Assembly (NCBI GenBank): GCA_024636425.1
Contig: JAGXHB010000220.1
Span: 1-5,749 of the forward strand
Length of the DNA: 5,749 bases
Reading direction: 5' to 3'
From: Roseobacter sp.
Lineage (GTDB): Bacteria; Pseudomonadota; Alphaproteobacteria; Rhodobacterales; Rhodobacteraceae
Shown: one piece after another, positions 1 to 4,937 of the stretch
Layout: each line of letters begins with the position of its first letter
Numbering within the stretch: position 1 is the first letter of the stretch
The notes under the pieces: generated by a model
What the model saw: the letters and a program-made list of their open reading frames with translations, nothing else
What the model was told of the DNA's origin: nothing
The model's database searches: none
Translations under genes and position numbers: made by a program

Positions 1-62
1 ATGGCCGAGGTTTCGCCATGTCGCCGCGCGCTCAGCAAGATGCCCTGATCGCGCCATTCCAT
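1..62 (-). CDS. recO: DNA repair protein RecO, N-terminal fragment
   Basis: Only the first 20 codons are inside the window; the gene runs off the left edge. The peptide MEWRDQGILLSARRHGETSA is a close match to the typical RecO N-terminus (the start of its OB-fold). RecO works with RecR and RecF to load RecA onto single-stranded DNA coated with SSB during gap repair. The ATG at 62 shares its A with the stop of the DUF1491 gene (TGATG). era followed by recO is a known arrangement in many proteobacteria, here with DUF1491 inserted between them. The call rests on a short peptide plus gene order, but both agree. Confidence 0.88.
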   Translation of the reverse strand, partial: MEWRDQGILLSARRHGETSA

Positions 63-391
63 CAGGCCAGCCCGTCCTCGTGCAGCAGATGCCTGCCCTG
101 CCGGTCCTCGACCTCGATCACCCATAGATCCGGATCGAACCCGCGTTGCCGCGCAACCGATGCATCTACCTCAGCTTCCGGCCCTCGGGTCATTTCGACC
201 CAGGTCCGTGCACCGCTCATCAAATCGAAACTTTTCTGAAACAGCACTGCGTTGCCATCAAGCGTGGCAAGCTTGACCAGCACCGCACCGCCCGTGTCAT
301 CGCCGTGGGCGACGACAAACGCAGGAATGTCATAGACCCGCAACCGCGCCAGATAGGCATCCACCCAAAATCGCGCTGTCAGCCGAGGCAT
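62..391 (-). CDS. DUF1491 family protein
   Basis: This 109-residue protein resembles the short DUF1491 proteins found before recO in Rhodobacteraceae and other alphaproteobacteria; no function is established. It has no signal peptide or membrane segment and looks like a small soluble cytoplasmic protein. Recognisable stretches are RLTARFWVDAYLARLR near the N-terminus, AHGDDTGGAVLVKLATLDG in the middle, and RGFDPDLWVIEVEDRQGR towards the end. I chose the ATG at 391, which has GGGG six bases upstream and begins at the conserved RLTARFWV. Another ATG at 403 would add four residues but has its GGA too close, and a TTG at 442 is less likely still. Its TGA shares one base with the recO ATG, so the two are probably translationally coupled. 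Confidence 0.88.
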   Translation of the reverse strand: MPRLTARFWVDAYLARLRVYDIPAFVVAHGDDTGGAVLVKLATLDGNAVLFQKSFDLMSGARTWVEMTRGPEAEVDASVARQRGFDPDLWVIEVEDRQGRHLLHEDGLA

Positions 392-441
392 GCGCAACCC
401 CATATTCCAAATGGAAGAAAATCCTGTCCCGCTGCCCGGCA

Positions 442-459
442 ATCGCTGGTTCCAGCGAT
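442..459. repeat. 8-bp inverted repeat in the era-DUF1491 gap
   Basis: ATCGCTGG and CCAGCGAT flank two bases, forming a perfect 8-bp inverted repeat about 30 bases after the era stop. In RNA it would fold as a 7-bp stem with a four-base loop. No T-run follows directly (the next bases on the minus strand are TGCCGGGC), so it is a poor intrinsic terminator. It could be an RNA stability or processing element, or a dyad bound by a protein. A second, smaller dyad (TTCCA/TGGAA, 405-416) lies just before the next gene. Confidence 0.5.
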
Positions 460-487
460 GAGAGGGGAGGGCCGATCAGCGTCATGC

Positions 488-1396
488 TCAGGCATTGCCG
501 TCTTTGAACTCCAGCCCCATCTCAGTATACCGCTCGGCCTCGTCCAGCCAGTTCGGCCGCACCTTGACCTGCAAAAACAGATGCACCTTGCGGCCCAGAA
601 ATTCTTCCAGCTCTTCACGGGCAGCCTTGCTGACGGACTTGATCGTCTCGCCCTTGCTGCCCAGAACGATGCCCTTGTGACCATCGCGAATGACATAAAT
701 CAGCTGGTCGATCCGCGCCGATCCGTCCTTGCGCTCTTCCCAGTTCTCCGTCTCGACGGTCAGTTGGTAGGGCAGTTCCTGATGCAGACGCAGGATCAGC
801 TTCTCGCGGGTCATCTCGGCGGCGATCATGCGCATCGGCAGATCCGCGATCTGGTCCTCGGGGTACAGCCAAGGCCCCTCCGGCAGTTCACCTCCCAGCC
901 ATCCGCGCAGCGTATCCACACCATGCCCCCGCTCGGCCGAGATCATGAACGTTTCGACAAAGGGATAGCGGTCGTTCATCGTCTTGCTCAATCCCAACAG
1001 CACAGGGGCCTCGACGCGATCGATTTTGTTGATTGCAAGTGCAACCTTTCGGCCCTTGCCGATATCGGACAGCCCTTCAAGGATGCGTTCCACCCCTTCG
1101 GTCAAGCCCCGGTTCGCCTCGATCAGCAGTACCACAATATCGGCATCCGCCGCACCGCCCCAGGCTGCCGCCACCATAGCGCGATCCAGTCGCCGGCGTG
1201 GCTGGAACAGGCCGGGCGTGTCGACGAACACAAGCTGGCTGTCGCCCTCCATCGCAACGCCGCGGATACGTGCGCGGGTGGTTTGCACCTTGTGGGTCAC
1301 GATGGACACTTTCGCGCCCACCATCTTGTTCAGCAGCGTGGATTTGCCCGCATTGGGCTCACCGATCAAAGCGATAAAGCCTGCGCGGGTGGTCAT
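488..1396 (-). CDS. era: GTPase Era
   Basis: Era is an essential GTPase that binds the 3' end of 16S rRNA and aids 30S subunit maturation. The 302-residue protein has the full family architecture. Its GTPase domain shows G1 GEPNAGKS at 12-19, the switch-region TTRARIRG at 39-46, G3 DTPG at 59-62, G4 NKID at 123-126 and G5 SAERG at 153-157. A C-terminal KH RNA-binding domain carries GSKG in the GxxG loop at 246-249. The ATG at 1396 overlaps the rnc stop as ATGA, yet also has its own GGAG eight bases upstream, so it can be translated by coupling or independently. The rnc-era pair is conserved across many bacteria and fits their shared role in rRNA maturation. A 96-base gap follows. Confidence 0.98.
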   Translation of the reverse strand: MTTRAGFIALIGEPNAGKSTLLNKMVGAKVSIVTHKVQTTRARIRGVAMEGDSQLVFVDTPGLFQPRRRLDRAMVAAAWGGAADADIVVLLIEANRGLTEGVERILEGLSDIGKGRKVALAINKIDRVEAPVLLGLSKTMNDRYPFVETFMISAERGHGVDTLRGWLGGELPEGPWLYPEDQIADLPMRMIAAEMTREKLILRLHQELPYQLTVETENWEERKDGSARIDQLIYVIRDGHKGIVLGSKGETIKSVSKAAREELEEFLGRKVHLFLQVKVRPNWLDEAERYTEMGLEFKDGNA

Positions 1397-2079
1397 GAAT
1401 TCTTCTCCAACTGGGCCAAAAGCAATTTGGCGGCGGCCTGTTCGGCCTGACGTTTCGAGGGGGCAGTTGCGACGGCACTGGCCCCGTTTTCGACCCTGAC
1501 CGTGATGGTAAAGACCGGCGCGTGATCCGGTCCGGTCCGGTCAGTCTGCACATACGCGGGCGGCGGAAATCCACGCGCTTGCGCCCATTCCTGCAACGCG
1601 GTTTTCGCATCGCGGGCATCCTGCTTGACCGATTGCACACGCTTGCCCCACAACCGCAGGATCAGATCGCGGGCCGCATCGAACCCCCCGTCCATATAGA
1701 CTGCGGCAATGATCGCCTCAATCGCATCGCCAAGCAAGGCCTGCTTGCGCCGCCCCCCCGACAACATCTCGGAGCGACCAAGCTTCAGCACCGCCCCCAT
1801 GTCGATTTCGCGTGCGACATCAGCGCAGGTTTCCTTGCGCACCAACGCGTTGAACCGGGGGGCAAGTTGCCCCTCGGTCGCGCGTGTGTCGAGCGCCAGT
1901 AATGCTTCGGCCATCACCAACCCCAGCACGCGGTCGCCCAGAAACTCCAGCCGCTGGTTGTCATCACGGTTTGCCGAAGACATCGACGCATGGGTCACCG
2001 CGCGGTTCAACAGCTCGGGTGAGGAAAAGTGATACCCGATACGGCCCTCAAAGGCCTTGAGATCCGCGTTCAGCTTCAC
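1393..2079 (-). CDS. rnc: Ribonuclease III
   Basis: RNase III cleaves double-stranded RNA, including the rRNA precursor stems and various mRNA leaders. The 228-residue protein has the endonuclease domain first, with the signature NQRLEFLGD at 41-49 and a second acidic cluster in GDAIEAIIAAVY. Glu45, Asp49, Asp118 and Glu121 match the metal-binding residues of the family. A double-stranded RNA-binding domain spans about residues 157-225. I chose the GTG at 2079: it forms a GTGA overlap with the lepB stop, gives the usual family length, and places the conserved KLNADLKAFEGRIGYHF at the N-terminus. A TTG at 2112 would add 11 residues (AGRPLFQSGQ-like), unlikely to be native. No good Shine-Dalgarno precedes the GTG, which suggests coupling to lepB. 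The stop overlaps the era ATG. Confidence 0.96.
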   Translation of the reverse strand: MKLNADLKAFEGRIGYHFSSPELLNRAVTHASMSSANRDDNQRLEFLGDRVLGLVMAEALLALDTRATEGQLAPRFNALVRKETCADVAREIDMGAVLKLGRSEMLSGGRRKQALLGDAIEAIIAAVYMDGGFDAARDLILRLWGKRVQSVKQDARDAKTALQEWAQARGFPPPAYVQTDRTGPDHAPVFTITVRVENGASAVATAPSKRQAEQAAAKLLLAQLEKNS

Positions 2080-2912
2080 TTGACCGCTTTGAAAAAGCGG
2101 TCGCCCCGCCAAGTCCAGAAAAACAGCATCGACCGCCCTGCCGAACTGAACATGATCCGGTCAGCGCGACCAATCAGGTTTTCAAACGGAACGTACCCGA
2201 CGCCACCGGCCTGCTGTGCCAACCGGCTGTCTGCGGAGTTATCGCGGTTGTCGCCCATGAAAAAGTAATGTCCGGCGGGCACATTATAGACGCCTGTGTT
2301 GTCCGACGCCTGATTGCCGATGTTCAGGACCGCATGTTCCACCCCGTTGGGCAGCGTTTCGATCTGGCGGGACTTTACGCAGGCACCGCCTTCACCGACG
2401 GCCCCGTTTTCGCAGCGCGGACGCATACCCTGCGGTCCTTGGCGGTCCATTACCTCTTCAAAAGTGCCATCGTCACGCAGATCAACAGGTGTACCGTTGA
2501 TGCTGACCACACCGCCGGCAAGCTGAACGCGGTCGCCCGGCAGACCGATCAGTCGCTTGATATAGTCCCGACCCGAGACCGGGTGCCGGAAAACCACGAC
2601 ATCGCCACGCTCAGGCTCGGACCCGAACAGCCGCGTGTTATCCCCATCAAACACGCCGCAAATATCCTTGGCGTCGATCTCGATCCCGAAACGCGGGGCG
2701 ATGATGCTGGGGCACGAGGCGTAGGAATAGCCATAAGCCATCTTGTTCACGAAAAGGAAATCACCGATCAAAAGCGTTTCCTTCATGGATCCCGACGGGA
2801 TCCAGAAAGGTTGGAAAAACAGTGTCCGAAACACACCTGCAATCAGCAATGCCCAAAAGATCGTTTTGAGGGTTTCGACAAATGCGTTGCCGGTTTTTTG
2901 CTTGGCGGCCAT
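2076..2912 (-). CDS. lepB: Signal peptidase I
   Basis: LepB is the membrane-bound serine protease that cuts signal peptides from proteins exported by Sec or Tat, acting on the periplasmic side. The 278-residue protein has one N-terminal hydrophobic segment (about 14-35). Right after it comes PSGSM with the catalytic Ser42. DYIKRLIGLPGD follows with the general base Lys119, and then GDNRDNSADSR at 220-230 (box E). Having a single membrane anchor and this length is usual for alphaproteobacteria; the E. coli protein has two segments. Cysteines 167 and 178 sit where E. coli LepB has its disulfide loop, so a similar bond is plausible; Cys67 and Cys85 are additional. The start at 2912 has AGGAG upstream. 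The stop overlaps the rnc start as GTGA, and the final codons contain a stem-loop described separately. Confidence 0.97.
   Translation of the reverse strand: MAAKQKTGNAFVETLKTIFWALLIAGVFRTLFFQPFWIPSGSMKETLLIGDFLFVNKMAYGYSYASCPSIIAPRFGIEIDAKDICGVFDGDNTRLFGSEPERGDVVVFRHPVSGRDYIKRLIGLPGDRVQLAGGVVSINGTPVDLRDDGTFEEVMDRQGPQGMRPRCENGAVGEGGACVKSRQIETLPNGVEHAVLNIGNQASDNTGVYNVPAGHYFFMGDNRDNSADSRLAQQAGGVGYVPFENLIGRADRIMFSSAGRSMLFFWTWRGDRFFKAVK
2082..2102 (-). promoter_or_regulatory. Perfect 9-bp stem-loop at the rnc translation start
   Basis: On the transcript the arms GACCGCUUU and AAAGCGGUC pair perfectly around a UUC loop. The stem lies within the last codons of lepB and ends two bases before the rnc GTG, so it occupies the region where a ribosome must bind for rnc. 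No U-run follows, so it is not an intrinsic terminator. The structure is plain in the sequence. A role in holding down independent rnc translation until ribosomes finishing lepB melt it is inference. At 9 bp it is short for a classical RNase III substrate. Confidence 0.5.
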
Positions 2913-2919
2913 GGTGGCG

Positions 2920-2924
2920 CTCCT
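2920..2924 (-). promoter_or_regulatory. Strong ribosome-binding site for lepB
   Basis: AGGAG on the minus strand lies seven bases before the ATG at 2912. It is one of the strongest Shine-Dalgarno matches in the window and fixes the lepB start there, rather than at the in-frame start codon 54 bases upstream. Confidence 0.8.
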
Positions 2925-2942
2925 GATAATCCGTTTGGGGCC

Positions 2943-2971
2943 TACATGCGGGCAGCACTGGCCCAAGTCAA
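2943..2971 (-). promoter_or_regulatory. Candidate promoter upstream of lepB
   Basis: In the acpS-lepB gap, TTGACT (2966-2971) is a good -35 match. Seventeen bases downstream lies CATGTA (2943-2948), a poor -10 match. It would start a transcript about 25 bases before the lepB ATG. An imperfect inverted repeat (arms 2960-2966 and 2935-2942, one bulged base) overlaps the same stretch. The evidence is a -35 match plus position only, so this is tentative. Confidence 0.25.
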
Positions 2972-3017
2972 GCGACCGTCGCAGTCTGTCGGGGCCCTGC
3001 GGGACCGCACCACGGGA

Positions 3018-3431
3018 TCAATGGCCTTCATCGGGCTTTGGCCGCGCTTCGATCACGACAAACGCTTGTGCCCAAGGGTGATCGTCGGTCAGCGTTACGT
3101 GAATAATGGCTTCATGACCCGCCGGCGTCATTTGAGCCAAACGCTCGGCGGCCCAGCCCGTCACATGCATCACCGGCTGGCCTGTGCGCAGGTTGCTGAC
3201 CGCCATGTCCCGCCAGGCGATACCCATGCGCAACCCCGTGCCAAGCGCCTTTGAACACGCCTCTTTGGCGGCCCAGCGTTTGGCATACGTCCCTGCCACA
3301 TCGCGGCGGGCCTCAGCCTTCCGCTGCTCCGTCGGGGTGAAGACGCGGTTGCGAAACCGGTCACCAAAGCGGTCAAGCGTGCCTTGGATACGCTCGATAT
3401 TCGCGAGATCTGTGCCGATGCCGAGGATCAT
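3018..3431 (-). CDS. acpS: Holo-[acyl-carrier-protein] synthase
   Basis: AcpS transfers the 4'-phosphopantetheine arm from coenzyme A to a serine of apo acyl carrier protein, turning on fatty acid synthesis. The 137-residue sequence covers the whole trimeric AcpS-type fold. It starts with MILGIGTDLANIERI, containing the metal-binding Asp8. WAAKEACSKALGTG at 53-66 carries the second metal ligand Glu57 and the lysines of the CoA-binding region. The C-terminal strand HVTLTDDHPWAQAFVVIE (111-128) is also typical. The ATG at 3431 is chosen because the conserved N-terminus begins right there. The Shine-Dalgarno upstream is weak, so initiation may lean on translation arriving from pdxJ 36 bases before. 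A 105-base gap follows before lepB. Confidence 0.97.
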   Translation of the reverse strand: MILGIGTDLANIERIQGTLDRFGDRFRNRVFTPTEQRKAEARRDVAGTYAKRWAAKEACSKALGTGLRMGIAWRDMAVSNLRTGQPVMHVTGWAAERLAQMTPAGHEAIIHVTLTDDHPWAQAFVVIEARPKPDEGH

Positions 3432-3467
3432 GGGGCTGTCTTGCCTGCTGCCACCGCGTGCCTTGCG

Positions 3468-4220
3468 TCAGCCATTGCGCGCTTCATCCATCAGGCGGCG
3501 CATTTCTTCGATCGCAGGCCCGAGTCCCAGAAAGATCGCCTCGCCCACCAGAAAATGCCCGATGTTCAGTTCCTGCACTTGCGACAGCGCGGCTATGGGC
3601 GAAACAGTGTCATAGGTCAGCCCGTGGCCTGCATGTATCTCCAGACCCAGATCATGACCGAAAGCGGCCATCTCGCGCAGTTTTTGCAGTTCCTGCTCTG
3701 CCTTCTCCCAATGCCCCTCGGCAAAGGCGTCGCAGTAGGCACCGGTGTGCAATTCGATCACTTCGGCGCCAATCCGGTTTGCTGCTTCGATCTGGCGCTT
3801 GTCCGCGGCGATAAAGATGCTTACGCGGCTGCCCGCCTCGCGCAGAGGCGCTATGAAATGCGCCAGACGGTTTTCCTCGCGCGCGACCTCAAGGCCCCCT
3901 TCGGTGGTGCGTTCCTCGCGCTTTTCCGGCACGATGCACACTGCGTGGGGTTTGTGCCGCAGCGCAATTTTCTGCATCTCGTCGGTCGCGGCCATCTCGA
4001 AGTTCAGCGGCACGTTCAGCACGTCCAACAGCCCTTCTATATCAGCGTCGGTGATGTGACGGCGGTCCTCGCGCAGATGCGCGGTGATGCCATCGGCACC
4101 CGCCTCTTGCGCGGCCCGTGCGGCGCGCAAAGGATCGGGATAGGCCCCCCCACGGGCATTTCTGACAGTAGCGACGTGGTCGATATTCACCCCAAGACGC
4201 AGCTTACCTTGCGTTGCCAT
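3468..4220 (-). CDS. pdxJ: Pyridoxine 5'-phosphate synthase
   Basis: PdxJ condenses 1-deoxy-D-xylulose 5-phosphate with 3-amino-2-oxopropyl phosphate to give pyridoxine 5'-phosphate, the ring-forming step of the DXP-dependent vitamin B6 pathway in the cytoplasm. The 250-residue protein is full length for this TIM-barrel family. Family motifs are present: LGVNIDHVATVRNARG at 9-24, HLREDRRHI at 48-56, VPEKR at 97-101, ELHTG at 156-160, HAGHG at 196-200 and ELNIGH at 217-222. His48, Glu75 and His196 match the known catalytic His, Glu and His of the E. coli enzyme. The ATG at 4220 is preceded by AAGGG eight bases upstream, inside the end of the DUF2062 gene. acpS follows after 36 bases, a pairing also known in other proteobacteria. 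Confidence 0.98.
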   Translation of the reverse strand: MATQGKLRLGVNIDHVATVRNARGGAYPDPLRAARAAQEAGADGITAHLREDRRHITDADIEGLLDVLNVPLNFEMAATDEMQKIALRHKPHAVCIVPEKREERTTEGGLEVAREENRLAHFIAPLREAGSRVSIFIAADKRQIEAANRIGAEVIELHTGAYCDAFAEGHWEKAEQELQKLREMAAFGHDLGLEIHAGHGLTYDTVSPIAALSQVQELNIGHFLVGEAIFLGLGPAIEEMRRLMDEARNG

Positions 4221-4899
4221 GTTCTGTTCCCTTCTGAGCCTTCTGCTCTGCTAAGCGTTTCGCCTCGGCCTTGGCCGCCGCCTTTTTCTTGAGTGCTTCG
4301 AACTTGGCCTTGATCATGCCTTTGCGCCGTTTCTGATAGGCTCGCAAAAGCGGCACAGACAGGTAATAGGCGATCGTCGCACAGATCATGCCGGGCAAGA
4401 TGCCCCCAATCAGATAAGGATAAAATACCTCGCTCCAAAAGACCGCAAGCCCGGACCAATCCATGTCGTGCATGGTAAACATCGCGATGAAGTTGCCCAG
4501 CAGATCATGCCCCGCATCAATGAACTTTCCGCCAAACGACCGGTGTTCATCTTGGACCATCGGTGATCCCAGGATCCAGTGCCCCATCGACAGCGAAGAC
4601 AGGCCGATCGGCACATAGGTCAACGGGTTGCCGAAGAACGTCCCCATCAAAGCAGCCAGAAGATTGCCCCGCATCACCCTTGATATCAGTGCCGCGACGA
4701 TGAAATGCATCCCGTAAAACGGCGTGAACGTGGTAAATACGCCCGCCCAGATGCCACGTGCTATGCGCTCGGGCGTGTCAGGCAGCCGCCGCATCCGGTG
4801 CTTGACGTAATGGAATGCCCGCGTCCAGCCACCGCGCGGCCACATGAACTCGGCCATGGCGCGCAGCGTCGGTTTTGGATCACGGCGTTTAAAGATCAA
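4204..4899 (-). CDS. DUF2062 domain-containing membrane protein, TTG start
   Basis: This 231-residue protein resembles the DUF2062 proteins found next to pdxJ in Rhodobacteraceae; its biochemical role is not established. A basic N-terminus (KRRDPKP) and the segment RGGWTRAFHYVKHRMRRLPDTPERIARG lead into hydrophobic stretches at about residues 50-75, 79-110 and 158-185. These are likely membrane segments, with the characteristic FGNPLT at 89-94. After the last hydrophobic stretch comes a cytoplasm-like tail rich in Lys and Ala (about 189-224), possibly helical. The start is TTG, supported by AAGGA seven bases upstream; ATG at residue 15 is the less likely alternative. The last 17 bases overlap the start of pdxJ, so the two are probably translationally coupled. 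Family membership is fairly sure; function is unknown. Confidence 0.88.
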   Translation of the reverse strand: MIFKRRDPKPTLRAMAEFMWPRGGWTRAFHYVKHRMRRLPDTPERIARGIWAGVFTTFTPFYGMHFIVAALISRVMRGNLLAALMGTFFGNPLTYVPIGLSSLSMGHWILGSPMVQDEHRSFGGKFIDAGHDLLGNFIAMFTMHDMDWSGLAVFWSEVFYPYLIGGILPGMICATIAYYLSVPLLRAYQKRRKGMIKAKFEALKKKAAAKAEAKRLAEQKAQKGTEHGNAR

Positions 4900-4937
4900 T
4901 GGACCGTCCTTGAGTCAAAATGTGGCGCGTAGCTCAT
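4896..4937 (-). other. Possible 13-codon mini-cistron bridging rsh and DUF2062
   Basis: An ATG at 4937 overlaps the rsh stop as ATGA. It opens a frame encoding MSYAPHFDSRTVH, and its TGA overlaps the TTG start of the next gene as TTGA. The whole rsh-DUF2062 gap is therefore covered by one tiny frame linked at both ends. This is seen directly in the sequence. That it is translated, or that it couples translation of the two genes, is inference. No clear Shine-Dalgarno lies before the ATG, and a chance occurrence is quite possible. Confidence 0.2.
4907..4911 (-). promoter_or_regulatory. Ribosome-binding site deciding the TTG start of the DUF2062 gene
   Basis: AAGGA on the minus strand lies seven bases before the TTG at 4899. 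This good match and spacing support TTG as the true start, although no ATG begins the frame nearby. The first in-frame ATG comes at residue 15, after the basic N-terminal segment (KRRDPKP) typical of these proteins. Confidence 0.7.

Larger units (their letters stand above)
2913..3017. other. 105-base gap between acpS and lepB
   Basis: This is the longest gap between genes in the window. I see no coding frame with a start signal. It holds the lepB Shine-Dalgarno, the tentative promoter, and two small inverted repeats: TGCGG/CCGCA with a two-base loop near the acpS end, and the bulged TTGGGCC/GGCCCCAA pair. Neither is followed by a T-run, so I do not call a terminator. Confidence 0.6.

Noticed and set aside
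330..485. A 51-codon minus-strand frame starting just after the era stop and spanning the gap into DUF1491
   Set aside because: It has no clear ribosome-binding site, overlaps the conserved DUF1491 N-terminus in another frame and its peptide looks unremarkable; chance is the simpler explanation.
146..1450. A 434-codon plus-strand open frame opposite DUF1491, era and rnc
   Set aside because: It is antisense to era and to parts of the DUF1491 and rnc genes, which are clearly recognised, has no family-like motifs and is the sort of long shadow frame expected in GC-rich coding DNA.
2082..2102. The lepB-rnc stem-loop as an intrinsic terminator
   Set aside because: Neither strand has a T-run after the stem, and it would end transcription before the coupled rnc gene.
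2967..3017. Possible terminator after acpS (GC-rich small inverted repeats)
   Set aside because: Stems are only about five bases and no T-run follows, and a full stop here would cut off lepB, rnc and era unless the tentative promoter is real.
2268..3254. A 328-codon plus-strand open frame opposite lepB and acpS
   Set aside because: It is antisense to two well-supported genes and crosses their intergenic gap; its composition (rich in Arg, His, Pro) looks like a shadow translation.
3384..4292. A 302-codon plus-strand open frame opposite pdxJ
   Set aside because: It is antisense to pdxJ, whose motifs and catalytic residues are intact; the frame has no recognisable domain.
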